A stretch of DNA of 64,000 nt from Diospyros lotus (Eukaryota; Streptophyta; Magnoliopsida; Ericales; Ebenaceae): positions 9,153,922-9,217,921 of the forward strand of contig NC_068350.1 in NCBI RefSeq assembly GCF_014633365.1, written 5' to 3'. The notes beneath the pieces are model-generated. The model was not told where the DNA came from, did no database searches, and saw only the letters and a list, made by a program, of their open reading frames with translations. Position 1 is the stretch's first letter. Every line of letters begins with the position of its first letter. This document shows positions 12,013-23,854 of this stretch, one piece after another. The position numbers were made by a program, and so were the translations under genes.

Positions 12013-13450
12013 ACCATCATGAACAATTGACACTGTTTGGATGTGCCCTTCTATTAGATGAGAAAGAAACTACTTTTGTGTGGTTGTTTAAACGATGGCT
12101 ATCGTGCATGGGGGGCAAAGAACCAAGTGCGCACAATAATAACTAATGCAATTAGGAGGGTCTTTCCGAACACATGCCACAACCTTTTCATTTGGCACAT
12201 CACGCTACATGCAAACAGGCACATTCGTTGATTAAGATCCTCCTACAATCCTAGATTTGATCAACAATACTATAGGTGGGTAAAAAATAGTAAGACAATT
12301 CGCATAGGCCAAAAGTGCATATGGAAATAGTTGAAAGAGAAATATAAATAAGAGTTTGTGGAGCCTTTAACTAGTAAGCAACATAATGAAAAGAAGTCTT
12401 GGAAGTGGTTAGAGAACATGTACAAGCAGCATTATAGCAGGGTTAATGTATATTTGAGAGACACATTTTTTGCTAGAATAAAATCAAGACAACGGAGTGA
12501 GAGGATGAATGCATTTTTTATGGCTATGTGAACTCTAAAACCCCATTGTCAGAGTTTGTTAACCAGTATAATAGAGCTCTTCAACGTCGTCATGAGGAAG
12601 AAGTGCATGAAGACATGTGGACCATGAGAGCGAAGCCAGATCCTAGTCACTTGCATCCTTTAGAAGCCTATCCGGGAAATGTATACACTTGAAAAATATT
12701 TAACAAATTTCAGAGTGAGTTCAAAGCATGTTTTTATTGTATGCATGATGAAGTGGCCATTTGTGACTGCATGACCACATATTTGGTTACTTGTGAGTTA
12801 AGAGGTATGGTTAACTCACACTCCATATGATGTAGCCCATCTTATGAGGAATTTGCTTGTACATGCATGTGGGAAGTTTGAGACAATTGGGATATTGTGC
12901 AGCTGCATTTTGTATATTATGAAACAATGTTATCGGATAAAGGAGATTCCTAAACGATATATTCTAGCCAGATGGACCTTATGTTATAGGTACGTAGTAT
13001 ATAAACAACAGGTGTACCAATTTGCACATCATAGGTTTCTCTTGTGCAAGTTTGGAATCTTCGAAAATCACTTAGTGTGGTGCACGAGTGAGCAATAAAA
13101 TATCTTATCATTTCAATGTCACCATGCTAGTGTTGAAGGAGTTGATGAAATAGATGGATATTTTAAACAAGAAACGTGATAGCTTACTTCTTGATCAAAG
13201 TGCTAGCACATAGGCTATCTCTCAGGATGCTTAAGCTATCTCTCAAGTTGCAATCTCAAGTAATATAATCATTCGTGATCCTGAAAGGGTGAGAACCAAT
13301 GGTTGATCAAAAGAACTTTCTAAGGTTCCATTAGGAATTCAAGTCTCACAAAATGTTACTCAAGTGAGGAGGCGGACATGTAGAGCATGCGCTGTCCAAG
13401 GTCCCGATGTTAGAACTTGTGGAAAGACAAAAGGAAAGGTAAACTAATTG

Positions 13451-14176
13451 AGTGATTTATTATTTGCCTATAATTGACTTGTACTCGACGTTCCTTTTTT
13501 TTTTTAAGCTAACAATATCCTTTTTTGTCATTCTTTAAATACAAGTAATAGCTGCTTACCCAAGCAAATTAATCCAGGGAGATGAGTGACAGTGATGATG
13601 GTTTTAGTTCTTCATTTATAGTGATTTTTGTGATTGTAAGTGACATATCCTGCAGATACTGTTTATATGGCTTGAATTGTTGTAATCTTGCATATAGTAG
13701 CTACTAAAAGTACTTTGATAATGTATTGTTTTGATGTTGATTCATGTAAATGTCAACCTTATATGCCAGTTATCTTACAAGTTGTAGTCTTAAAGTTAGC
13801 TTTCAATTCACATTTTCAAAAGTAAATTTATGGGACGATTTCATGATTCATAATAGAACAAAGACAGCTAAACCTGAACTTCCATAATTAAAGCCCAATG
13901 AGGTTACTATAATACATGAACCTTAAATCTTCATACAGCCAAAAAGGTTCAAAGTACTTGTTAATCTAAGATGAAAAAAGAAACACTCTGCAAACACAAC
14001 TCTCTCAGCTTTCTCTGCACAACAAACTAACACAACTTTCTCTTCTCTATACACATCAAACTCAATCTTCCTACTCAACAAATCAAAATCTGTAAACAAG
14101 AACCCTGAAAACCAAAGAATTCTGCACAACAAAAAACTCCTTGTACAAAACCCAAATTTGAACGCACAATCCTAAC

Positions 14177-14178
<2 letters not shown>
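13451..14178. other. Noncoding stretch, nothing recognised
   Basis: A/T-rich sequence with no protein similarity, RNA gene or terminal repeats that I can see. Short open frames on the minus strand near 13920-14130 look like chance. Confidence 0.6.

Positions 14179-14229
<51 letters not shown>
14179..14229. repeat. (CT)25 microsatellite
   Basis: An uninterrupted CT dinucleotide run of about 51 bp. Likely length-polymorphic. Confidence 0.97.
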
Positions 14230-14233
<4 letters not shown>

Positions 14234-14871
14234 CGGTCATGCATGTCAAAAAGACAAGGTCAAATTCAACTGGGTTGACATTTGGCTTTCTACATTTGTA
14301 CTCTACCACAATTAGGAACAGTAGTTAGGTGGAAATGGAGGAATTAGGACTAGCGATGCTATTGCTGACAGTTGGAGCTGGGATTCTAGATTCTACACAA
14401 TTGGAATCCGTTTTATGCCATTATCAAAATTTATAGAACAAAATTTACTAAAAATTTTACTTAAAAAAATTAAATTAGGAAAGGGGCAATTCTCAATCGA
14501 AAATGACTTAGACTGCAAAATTACTTTACTAAAGTAATTTAATACCTAAACTATTAATTTAGTGAAATTTCACAAACAAAAATTAAATTGGGAAAGGGGA
14601 AAAATTAAATTGGGAAATCATTTTTGTACCATTCTTGAGCATGTAATCGACATGGTCTAGGCAGCAGCGATGGAGGGATGGGTGTGGAGCAACGGATGGC
14701 AACAAAGGCAACAATAACGATGGGCTAGGCAGCTTTGTTGTCGAGTAGTAAAGGGAGAATTTGGCTTCGGGCGATGGGGCTGTGAGGGAAGAAGAGGAGA
14801 GAAGTCAACTTTGCGAAAGAAAGTGAAGAAGAGGAAAAAAGTTGTGATGGAGAAGTGGGTTAAAGAGACTG
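14230..14871. other. Noncoding stretch before the SINE, nothing recognised
   Basis: Mixed A/T-rich then purine-rich sequence. The minus-strand open frame over 14657-14956 runs into the SINE and is not a gene. Confidence 0.55.
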
Positions 14872-14887
14872 AAGAAAAGAGAAAATG

Positions 14888-15122
14888 GCCCCCACAGGCG
14901 TAGCACGGTTGGTTTTCAGATAACAGATTACATTCAATAATGCAGATTCGAGTCATGACAATCGCAGTGTAAGAGTTTTACCCTCTTGTGGGGGTAGCTC
15001 CTTGTGGACACCATTCACTGTGTCTCTTACCTGGTGCGTTGTTGTGTACCGTGATTAATCTTTTTCATGTGCATGGGGTAATGTGTGAGGGGCCTTTAAG
15101 GTAAGAGATTTCACCTACACCC
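14888..15122 (+). mobile_element. tRNA-derived SINE with perfect 16-bp target duplication
   Basis: A 235-bp insertion flanked by identical AAGAAAAGAGAAAATG at 14872-14887 and 15123-15138. Its 5' part looks tRNA-derived: an A-box-like TAGCACGGTTGG (about 14901) and a B-box-like GATTCGAGTCA (about 14944). The body has no coding sequence and contains a short hairpin (TACCCTCTTGTGGGGGTA). The exact long duplication on an A-rich target fits LINE-machinery retroposition and a recent insertion. I cannot name the SINE family. Confidence 0.82.
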
Positions 15123-15138
15123 AAGAAAAGAGAAAATG

Positions 15139-16309
15139 AGAGAAGAAACCATGAGGGAGGAATGGGCTATGGAGTGGAATATGGGTTTTTGTTTAAAACG
15201 ACACCGTTTGATTTAGCACTTCCACCTAAAAATTAGGAGCCTAGGCAGAGGAGCATTATCCCTCATATATATATATATATATAGATGTATGTGTGTGTAT
15301 TGTATTTCATCGATTTGATACACTTATTAGTCAGTCTCATATTCGATTAATATTTCATCATTTATAATTGTTAACTTTTGTGAGAGCAGCATACGTTAAA
15401 ATATTATATTTAATAATTTAATTTTAGTATCTAAATAATATTTATGCGATCATAAATTTGAGTATAGTAATATAATTGATTTGAAATTTATCTTAAAGAT
15501 AATTATAGAAACATATTTAAATGCTTTTCACTAAATTTCCGGTTAAGCTTATAAAAACGTGAATTTTTACGATCAAAAATTCCGCAAATCCGTAGTCTAT
15601 ACACTTCCTAAAGATTAATGAATGTGTTGATAAAATTATAAGTTTAGAAATCATAATTTAAAGAGTTTTAAATATTAAAACGAGGGATAGATTTAGATAA
15701 TTAAAACACATTTTTTTTGAACTTGTAATTTTGTGAACACTTTTATCTACTTTTAAAAAGTGTATCGACTATTTTTACAAAAAAATATATATATATATAA
15801 AAATTTCGACTTTAGATATATTTCTATTAAATTAAAAATGATTCGGCTATGAAACTATAAGGTTAGTAATAAATTTAATAAAAAATGTAAATTATAATAA
15901 ATTTCATGTATGTTTTTATTATTAACCTTTGATTTGATTTTACGTTAGATATGAGAAGTTATGAATTGAAATTCTGTTCACATAATTTATTTTTAAATAA
16001 AATATTTTTTTAATATAATTTCATAATAGTAAAATGTTAAAACTTTCATGTTAGTGTTTTCTGCATATTTTGATTTTATCTAAACATATACTTTTAAATA
16101 AATTAAATGAGAATAATGAAAAATTCATCTTATTTTCAAATAATTTGTATTTATTATATATTATTTTTAGTTTCTAAACAATTTTATTAGTTGATTAAAC
16201 AACACAAAATACAATCCATTTATGATCAATTAATAAAATTATTTGAAAATTAAAAATAAGCTAAAATCCACTAATTCCCTTAAAAAGTTTATTACTCGTG
16301 ACACTTAAC
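15139..16309. other. A/T-rich noncoding stretch
   Basis: Very A/T-rich with an (AT)n run near 15262-15283 followed by a short GT run, and another AT run near 15786-15798. No gene or terminal repeats recognised. Confidence 0.6.
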
Positions 16310-17645
16310 TATGGGTGTGCAATCAATTAGGGTGTGTTTGATAGGGGTAGAAAATGAGGGTAAAATTCATTTTCTATCTAAATTCAAAGAAATTCTATCA
16401 AATAACTTTTCAATTCCATGAAATTCGAATTCCATTTTAGTTCAAAAAGTGAAGATCTTCCTTGAAATCAAGGAATTGGAATTCCTAGGGGTTGGGGTGA
16501 GAATTGGAATTTCACCCTTATTTTTCACCTCTATCAAGCGCACCCTTATAATCGAATTGAACTGATTAAAATATATTAACTGAACCGGACCGAACCGAAC
16601 CACATGTAATAATCGAACCGAACCAACCAACTAATCCCAACTAACCGAACTAATCAAAACTGAACTAACCAAAATCTAAACTGAGTTAACCGAATCGATA
16701 ATCGAAAATCGATTGTGCAAAATCATAAATTGATATAGAAACAAATCAATTTATAAAAATTGATACAGAAATAGAGGAACATCATATGGGTAACAGAAAA
16801 ATGTAAACCCATTTACAATGAAGAAAAACATAAGGAAATTCATACGAGAGAATACAAATTCATTTTTGCAAACAAAGGAAATATAAATGAACAACCTTAA
16901 CGTAAATGAAGAAATACATCAAGAAACTAACCTAACTAAAAGTTAAAAAAAAATTGAAAATCTTACAAAACCCTAACCTAACTATTGATGTTAACCTTTG
17001 TAGACGGTCTGTCATCATTGGTGTGGGTCGATCGTCCAAGCACAAAGAAATGAAGAAACAAGGAAGTAAATAAACGGTTAGGATAGTCATCGGTGTGGGT
17101 CTGACGAATGATATGAAGGGGACGATCGGATAGCGAAGAGAAAGGTGGGAGCGGCCGACTGCCGACGGCAAAGGGAAAGGCAAAAGACCGGAGGTGACCA
17201 TTATCGATGGCGACGCACCGACGAGCACAAAATTGATTGATTTGTGTTGGAGGCTCTCTCCCCCTCCCCTCCTCTCTCTCTCTCTTTCTCTCTATATCTA
17301 TCTTTCTCGGTTTTGGTCTCCATGTGAGTAACTGCATCAGGGAAAGGGAAAACTTGGGAAAGGTCACGACTCACGGGTACCAATAACACGTGCTTTCGGT
17401 TCAGGGGGGTGGTTTCACAATTAATAACATTTCAGTTCGGTTCTTCGATTATTTATACAAAATAATTGAACCGAACCGAATACCGATTTTTAGAAGAAAG
17501 TATAATTGAACCGAATCGAATAATCAATTTTTTAAAGAAAGTATAACCGAAACGAATTGTTTTCTATGAAAAATCGAACCAAACAGATCGAACTTGTCGA
17601 TTCAATTCGGTTAGTTTAGTTTACCCGAACTTATACTCATCCCTA
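16310..17645. mobile_element. Non-autonomous hAT-like element
   Basis: The left end reads TATGGGTGTGCA and the right end, reverse-complemented, reads TAGGGATGAGTA. Flanking octamers CACTTAAC (16302-16309) and TAATTAAC (17646-17653) match at 6 of 8, the hAT duplication length. Both sub-terminal regions are rich in AACCGAACCGAAC-type repeats, facing opposite ways, as in other plant hAT-like non-autonomous elements. No transposase is present. The interior contains a Tourist-like MITE and unrelated G/C-richer sequence (17000-17400). Confidence 0.62.
16330..16547. mobile_element. Tourist-like (PIF/Harbinger) MITE, TTA duplication
   Basis: Terminal inverted repeats start GGGTGTGTTTGATAG on the left and GGGTGCGCTTGATAG (reverse complement) on the right; similarity continues for about 40 bp. 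TTA flanks both sides (16327-16329, 16548-16550). It is 218 bp with no coding capacity and is nested in the left end of the hAT-like element. Confidence 0.85.
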
Positions 17646-19045
17646 TAATTAACCCACTTAACCCTATTTTGTGATTTTATTTTTTATCGAGAACCCTTTT
17701 GACATCATTTTCTAGCCCCCAAAAAATGATCACAAATTCTCAATTAATTTTAGTCAATTACACATTATTTTGTTATTAAAATTAATTAAAATAAAAATAT
17801 CAAACTTACCCTAAATAAATGAAAGTGAATGAAACTTACCCTTAGTCAATTACACATTATTTGTAACGACCCGTTAGGGGGTCTAGACGTTTTTGGATAT
17901 TTTATTATGGGCTTAAAATTTTTTCTTTAATTAATTGAGGATTGAAAATATTTTTTTTTATTTATGGAATAAAGTGTAAGTGGAAATAAGAATTTGGTAG
18001 CCCATCCAAATGGGATTCAAAAATGTGGAAAAAATCCAAATGAATTGGACCATTGAGATGTGTTTAGAATTTTAATTATATTATAAATGGGTCTAGGTAT
18101 TTTATTACTTAATGCAATTTAATGGCATTTTAAATGTAGGTCTGAGTATTTCAATATTTAATGATAAATTGCTCTGATGGCATAGAAATGATTTTGAATT
18201 GTATAAGTTTATATTATGGTGCATGTGATCGTGAAAATAAGTATATGAGTCTAATTTTTAAGAAATTGGGAAATAATGCAATGGGCCTCATCTGATTAGT
18301 TAATGGGTTCGTGGGTTTATCAGATGGGCTAAATAAATTATTGGGTTGGGCCTGAGTAAAGGATTTAAATTTTATTATGCAAATAAGAAAAAGGAAAAGT
18401 TAAAATAAAAATAAGTGTAAGTTGTCAATAGTGCCCTTGGTTTTTCTTTTGACCACTGTAAAGATGAGAGGCAATCAGGTAATTCGAAGGGGATACAGCA
18501 TGTAGGCCTGCAACCCTCTCATTTTTCCCTCTGTTGCGCCCGAAGCTTTCCTCTTCCATGTAACCTGCCAACATCCAGCTTTTTCACTTGCCATCTCTCA
18601 TTCTTCATCTGCATCTTCTTATTCAACATTTTTTTCATAGTCCTTCATCTTCTTCTCCTACTGTCTGTTTGCGTCTGGAGCTTCAACGGAGAATTCTTCA
18701 TCAGGTAAGTTCCTTTTCTTGCAACACTCTTTTACTTTCATTTCATTCTTCCATTCAAGAGTTCTTTAATCATAAGAGTTATGTATTTGGAAATTCAGTT
18801 GAACTATTCTTCTTCTCTCTTCTATGTAAATATACTGTTCATATATATATATACACCCGATTAAATATTCCCTTCTAATCTAGCTTTGGATCACCCCAAA
18901 TTCTCATTATTTTTCATTGGGATTGTCTTCCCCAATCTTCCTTCAAAATAGTGTAGCCCCTAGGTATTGCTTGTGTTATATATATATATATACATACATA
19001 TAAATCGTCGTCTTCGTAAACGAGTTGCTGAATCGTTTCTTAGTC

Positions 19046-19830
19046 ATCCGAATAGGAAATGGCTTATCCGAATGAGTCTTGGGAAGCCATGTGAGTAACA
19101 TCTGGATGAGTGTGTTTCTCATCCAGATATATATCAACCCATTCGAATACTACCCTCCAAAGATAGCCATATCCGGATAGATCACCATATCAGCAACTTC
19201 AAACCCGATTTTGACCTTTATGAATCCAGAATCTCTTAAAACTCAAAACACTAAAGTTGTAGATCTTTTTCTTGTCTTTCCATATTATTTTGACTAATCT
19301 CAATCAAAGTTCGAACAAGAGAGATATGCACGGAATACCAAACGCTGTCGAACTGTATATTCACATTCGAATGTATCGCAATAGTAGCAAACTTCAAGCC
19401 AAATTTATACCTTCATTAAACCATAATATTTGAAAACTCAAAACATGAAAGTTTTATATCTTTTTCTTGGATTTCCATAGAATCTTGAATCATCTCAATT
19501 GGAGTTCGAACAAGAAAGTTATGCCCAAAATATAAAACCTTGTTGAAGTTGAATTTCTGGAACATGGTGCATCCGAATGTCCTAACCCATATCTGGATAT
19601 CCATCAGGATGCGCTACTGTAGCATCCGGATATCACTCATATTCTTGACTTTGAACATCCAAATGTCTCCCCCTATATCCAGATATCACTCTCAATCACT
19701 CCCAGAGACATTCGAATATGCCTCCAGCCATCCGAATATCACTCAATGCTCCTCTAACATATCTGAATAGGCCATAACCCATTCGAATACACTTTCCCAT
19801 ATTTGAATATATATATGCTAAAATCCGAAT
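19046..19830. repeat. Array of 19 degenerate palindromic octamers (ATYYGRAT-like)
   Basis: Octamers start at 19046, 19066, 19100, 19121, 19141, 19171, 19365, 19571, 19591, 19603, 19624, 19657, 19677, 19710, 19730, 19761, 19781, 19801 and 19823. They are ATCCGAAT, ATTCGAAT, ATCCGGAT, ATCTGGAT, ATCCAGAT and one- or two-base variants; several are perfect palindromes. Most steps are 20-22 or 30-34 bp, close to two or three helical turns. Chance would give far fewer. Whether these bind a protein or are remnants of a ~20-bp satellite is unknown. Confidence 0.8.
19196..19545. repeat. Diverged ~195-bp tandem duplication
   Basis: The segment from about 19196 (ACTTCAAACCCGATTTTGAC) recurs from about 19391 (ACTTCAAGCCAAATTTATAC). 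Both copies contain AAAACTCAAAACA, GATCTTTTTCTTG-like and GTTCGAACAAGA blocks in the same order. Lies within the second solo LTR. Confidence 0.75.
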
Positions 19831-20962
19831 ACCCTATTTAATTTTCCAAAATTCATATGAATATCAATTTAGTATAATTATTAAATAAATCATCAGAAAT
19901 TTTATGATGGGAAAATTAGCATATTAAATCTATATTACTCCTCAAATGGTGAATCAAGATTTAACCTTAAATAGCATCTCTCAAAAATTATTTATGTGTT
20001 ATAATTTTCATCTTGATCATGGTAAATGTTATGAAGTAAGATATGTTGAATTATCTACTGATGGTAAAATACTCAGTATGGGTAAATGGTGTTGAAATTA
20101 TGAATATTGAGGAAATGGGAATTTAAATACATGTGGTTGGCAAATGCATACATGATGTATACACGTACATGTTATATATATATATATAAATCTTGCGCAT
20201 TTACTATTTTGCGCGAAGAGAAAGGGTACCCTAGAGCACCTGGCGCGAGACGAGATAGCCATAATCAGGTAGGTTGGCTCCATATTTATTGTGAGATTTT
20301 ATGAAACTTATGCACTTTTGCATGCATCGATTTATGGCTTGTGAGCCGAGAAAATTGATATTGATAATGAAATGATGCATTCTTGCATGTATTGATTAAT
20401 GACTTGCGAGCCTGTGAGAATTGATAATGATATTGAAATTTTATGCACATTTGCATAGTGATATATGGTGACATGATATATTAAGTTGAATTAATAAATT
20501 CATGAATTATGAATCTTGTATATAATTGTGGAGTCCTTGATTACTTTTCTTGGTGTCATCGAGTTCTTAAATCCTATATATTGTTTATTGTTTCTCGAAC
20601 TTGCCGACCCTTGTGGCTCACTTGATCTTCTTTGTCATTCCAAGTAAAGGAAAGATTGTTATTGGAGGTGAGTCGAATAGGACTACAGTCAAGGGATAGT
20701 GGTGTATGGAGATACGTCCTAACTTCAAAGATCCTAGTTAGTGAATTGTGAGGTTTATAATGATGGGGATTTGTTATGTTTATGGGAATTTGAGCTTCTT
20801 ATTATTTTATATGGCTATCGAGCCTAGAGTCATGAGATTTTGAAAATGTAATTAAATCTTATTTAAATTTCTGCTACTAGAAATGGAATGAGTTAAGTTA
20901 AGTTTTGTTTTATATCATCTTTGTAATGACCTTCTTTCGAGTATTCGGAAACGGGTCTTACA

Positions 20963-22277
20963 CTATTCTTCAACAAGGACTTGGCAATAGGTCATTGACT
21001 CGTTGCTATACGATATTGATGGATTATATATTATTTTGTGATAAGTAATTTATTAAAAAGGTTTTCATGTTAAAAATGATATTATTATATTATTATATAG
21101 AAATTAGAGTAAAATAGCTTTCCTTGTACAAAAATTAGGATAATAATAATATTGTATAAACTTTTATAAAAACTTACACATGGTGCTCTGAAGTTTAAGA
21201 TAATTGTAAGAATTATATGTGACATTTGAGAAAATATAATGAGTACCTCTCAGATTTAATGTTATGTTATAATTTTTCTCTTATCATTCGTTAGCTCTAG
21301 TTAAATATTTAAAAATATTGTTTCTCTTTATTTCTAGTGATCGAACCTTGCTAAGGTTCAATTCAAACTTACCTAAGTTTGATTATGAACCTAGATGCCT
21401 AATTAACCTAATGGTTGTTAAAGATTACTAGTTGTTTATTTTTTTTATAAAGGCAGATGAGACAGGAAAGAGATGAAAGAAGATAGAGAATAAAGGATAA
21501 AATAGTCATTTTATTCATTTATTTAACAATAAAGGAATTATTGTTATTTTTAAAAAGCGAAAGATAATTTTTACAATTATGTAAAATTTTAAGGTTAAAA
21601 TAAGAGAAATAGGAGAAAGATGAAAGAAGAGAGACAATAAAGGATAAAATGGTCATTTATCTATTTGTTTAACAATAAAGAAATTATTATTATTTTAAGA
21701 AATAAAAATAATTTTTATAATTATATAAAACCTTAAGAGTAGTTATTATAGTCTTCTCAAATTTTTTTATAATTGGTAAAAATACAAAGAAGTGCTCTTT
21801 ATTCATTTCTTTCTGAACAAACAATGCTTTTCTTGTGGGGTTTATTTTTTTTAATATTTTAAGGTAGCATTTGTTAAAATGAGTAAAAAAAAGTTGTATC
21901 AAGATAATATTAGAATGTTTTCCGAACTAAGATAAAAAATGGTCAAGATAAGATTGAAAAACATTACAAGATTTTCATTAAACTGTTTGTTAAATTTTTT
22001 AGAATACATTGAATGACATTTGCGTCATTTTTTTTTTATCTGTAATATCCAAAATATACTTATCTAGAACGAGAAGAGATAAACATATCTGAAAAATATC
22101 AAATAAAAAGTCACATGACTTCTTTTTTAAGGTATCGCCAAATAAATTTAACAAACACATTAAAAAAGACAAATTTGAAATGATTTCCATATCTTACATT
22201 TCTCGATCTATATCTTGATTAACAAGCACTACATAAATAGAATAATGATTCTCGATGTAAGTTATATGAAAAACTAA
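20963..22277. other. A/T-rich noncoding stretch
   Basis: No gene recognised. It contains the duplication at 21460-21740. Around 21865 and 22150 are weak inverted matches (GCATTTGTTAAA / TTTAACAAACAC) that could be the ends of another MITE, not supported enough to call. Confidence 0.5.
21460..21740. repeat. Tandem duplication, period about 147 bp
   Basis: GATGAAAGAAGA at 21472 recurs at 21619, followed in both by AATAAAGGATAAAAT, TTTAACAATAAAG and a TATAAAACC-like end. The copies differ by scattered substitutions and small indels. Confidence 0.75.
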
Positions 22278-23341
22278 GGGCATGTTCTCTTTGTTGTTTT
22301 GAGTTTTGAGTTTTTAATTTTTTAAAATACTGAAAACGTATTTGTTTTCATATTTTTAAAAACACATTTTCGAAAATAATAACAAATTTTATAAAGAAAA
22401 CTCAAAATAACAAGTTGTTTTGAGTGTTTTTAACTAAAACACTTCAAAAATCTGAAAATGCGAAAAACAACTATCAAACACTCATAGCCAACCCGAGCGT
22501 CCATCTCGCAACCTTTCCATGGCAACAACCCACTTTTTTTTCCTTCCCTTTCGTTCTCACACCAAGCCACTAATCGAAGCCCCTGGTTCCCTCTAAAACT
22601 AATTTTCTTTGACATCAATTGTTGTGAAGAAGAAGAAAAGAAGAATACAAAGCAAAAAGAGAGAAAGTAGAAGACGAAGAAGACATAGCAGCAGAAAATG
22701 AAGAAATCGAAGCAGAAACAAAGGAAAAATAAGATGACGAAGACAAAGCAAAAAGGGCGAAATTGGATCTAGCATCCAAGAGTCCCAAAGACGAGTTCGA
22801 ACCAAAAGAGGGTGAACAGAAGAGTCATTGCTACCATGGAAAGAAAACGCATGACTGCTGAAGTAAGAGTTGTTGCTGCCATGGAATTTGTAGAAAGAGG
22901 GAGAAAGCTTGAAGCCTTGGGGCTTTCTTTGTGTCACATGGGCTTGGCTCATCTTAGGCTTCTAAAGAGTTACCATTAACATTGCCACACTCTATTTGTA
23001 CATATTAATGAAAATAAGCCACATTAATACATTGTATATTTTGTATTTTATTCTTGTAACAAGAAAAATGTTGCAAGATTCATCAACTTTAAAATGTATA
23101 TATTTTTTAATAATATATTAACATTAAATAGTTCTAATTTATTGAATAAAATGTTATAAAAAAATTATTCTCAAAATTTCAAACAGAACACGTTTTTTAA
23201 TTTTTTATTTTGAAAAATAATTTTTCAGAATAACAAATCAAACGTATTTTTCAGTTTTTCAAAAATAGAATAATAAAATAAAAAATTAAAAATAAATTCA
23301 AAACTCAAAATTAAAAATTGAAACGCAAAGAAAACAAACCC
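22278..23341. mobile_element. Long PIF/Harbinger-type non-autonomous element (1064 bp)
   Basis: The left terminus GGGCATGTTCTCTTTG pairs with the right terminus, whose reverse complement is GGGTTTGTTTTCTTTG. TAA flanks both ends (22275-22277, 23342-23344), the 3-bp duplication of this superfamily. Sub-terminal regions are A/T-rich inverted sequence (GAGTTTTGAG...). The interior (22480-22960) is less A/T-rich; a 117-codon minus-strand frame there has no recognisable similarity and looks like chance. Confidence 0.75.
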
Positions 23342-23344
23342 TAA

Positions 23345-23854
23345 GAATTAGAGAGATTTTATCCTATTCGATCCAATATAATTTGAACCAAGTATCATCA
23401 TACTTCTGAATTTATTTTTTTTAAACAGACAAATTACATTTAAATTCTTTTTGATTTAGGTTATTTATATGGTTACCTCTCAATCTCATGACTTCAAATT
23501 GTCTTTAAAAATTCTTATAATTTATTTAATTTAAAAATATTTATAAATAAGGTGTAAAAAGATAAATCACAAACACTTTTAAAGACGTATTTAAATTACA
23601 TGAATTTAAAAATATTTTTAAATAAGGTATTTAAAAAAATAAGTAAACAAATTAAACAACGCAAACTAACGGTAACATTTGAAAAATAAGTATTTATACA
23701 TTTTTAAATGGCAGAATGTTTCATTGTAAATGAGGCATGCAATTTAAAATAAAAGAAAAATTGATTATCGAACGGCGTCGTGATCTGCAATCGTTGACTA
23801 ACGGTACGATCGATCAAATCGACTGTTCGATCCGGAGATTATCTGATTTGAAGA
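23345..23854 (+). promoter_or_regulatory. Upstream region and 5' UTR of the pectin acetylesterase gene
   Basis: A/T-rich to about 23700, then a G/C-richer stretch leading to the start codon. A weak TATTTATA lies near 23691. No firm regulatory motif can be named. Confidence 0.4.

Larger units (their letters stand above)
9375..13450 (+). pseudogene. FAR1/MULE-type transposase-like gene, split by a solo LTR
   Basis: The left part (9410-9611) reads as the MULE transposase core (FGDVVVFDVTYRTNQF, FAPFTSMNH). The right part resumes at 12018 with EQLTLFGCALLLDE, then FVWLFKRWLS..MGGK. Further on are WLENMYKQHYSRVNVYL (12400s) and an FRS-style block (KFETIGILCS, YRIKEIPKRYILARW) at 12860-12970, where the SWIM zinc-finger cysteines and histidine are partly lost. 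The tail (RTCRACAVQGPDVRTC, near 13375) also matches FRS proteins. The order fits FAR-RED IMPAIRED RESPONSE1-related factors, which descend from Mutator-like transposases. Several stops and shifts show it is dead. Whether it was a host FRS gene or a MULE cannot be decided here; no terminal inverted repeats were found. Confidence 0.8.
17862..20962. mobile_element. Solo LTR, 3101 bp (TGTAACGACC type)
   Basis: Starts TGTAACGACC and ends GGGTCTTACA. Flanks are TTATT (17857-17861) and CTATT (20963-20967), a 4-of-5 match to a 5-bp duplication. No coding region. The terminus resembles the first solo LTR (TGTAATATCC), and both look like chromovirus-type Ty3/gypsy LTRs. It carries a dense array of palindromic octamers (19046-19830) and a tandem duplication (19196-19545). 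A splice-like GTAAGT is near 18703 after a pyrimidine-rich stretch, but no gene is supported. Confidence 0.78.

Noticed and set aside
22599..22952. 117-codon minus-strand frame
   Set aside because: Inside a Harbinger-type element, low-complexity (Leu/Phe-rich), no similarity; a chance frame on a purine-rich stretch.
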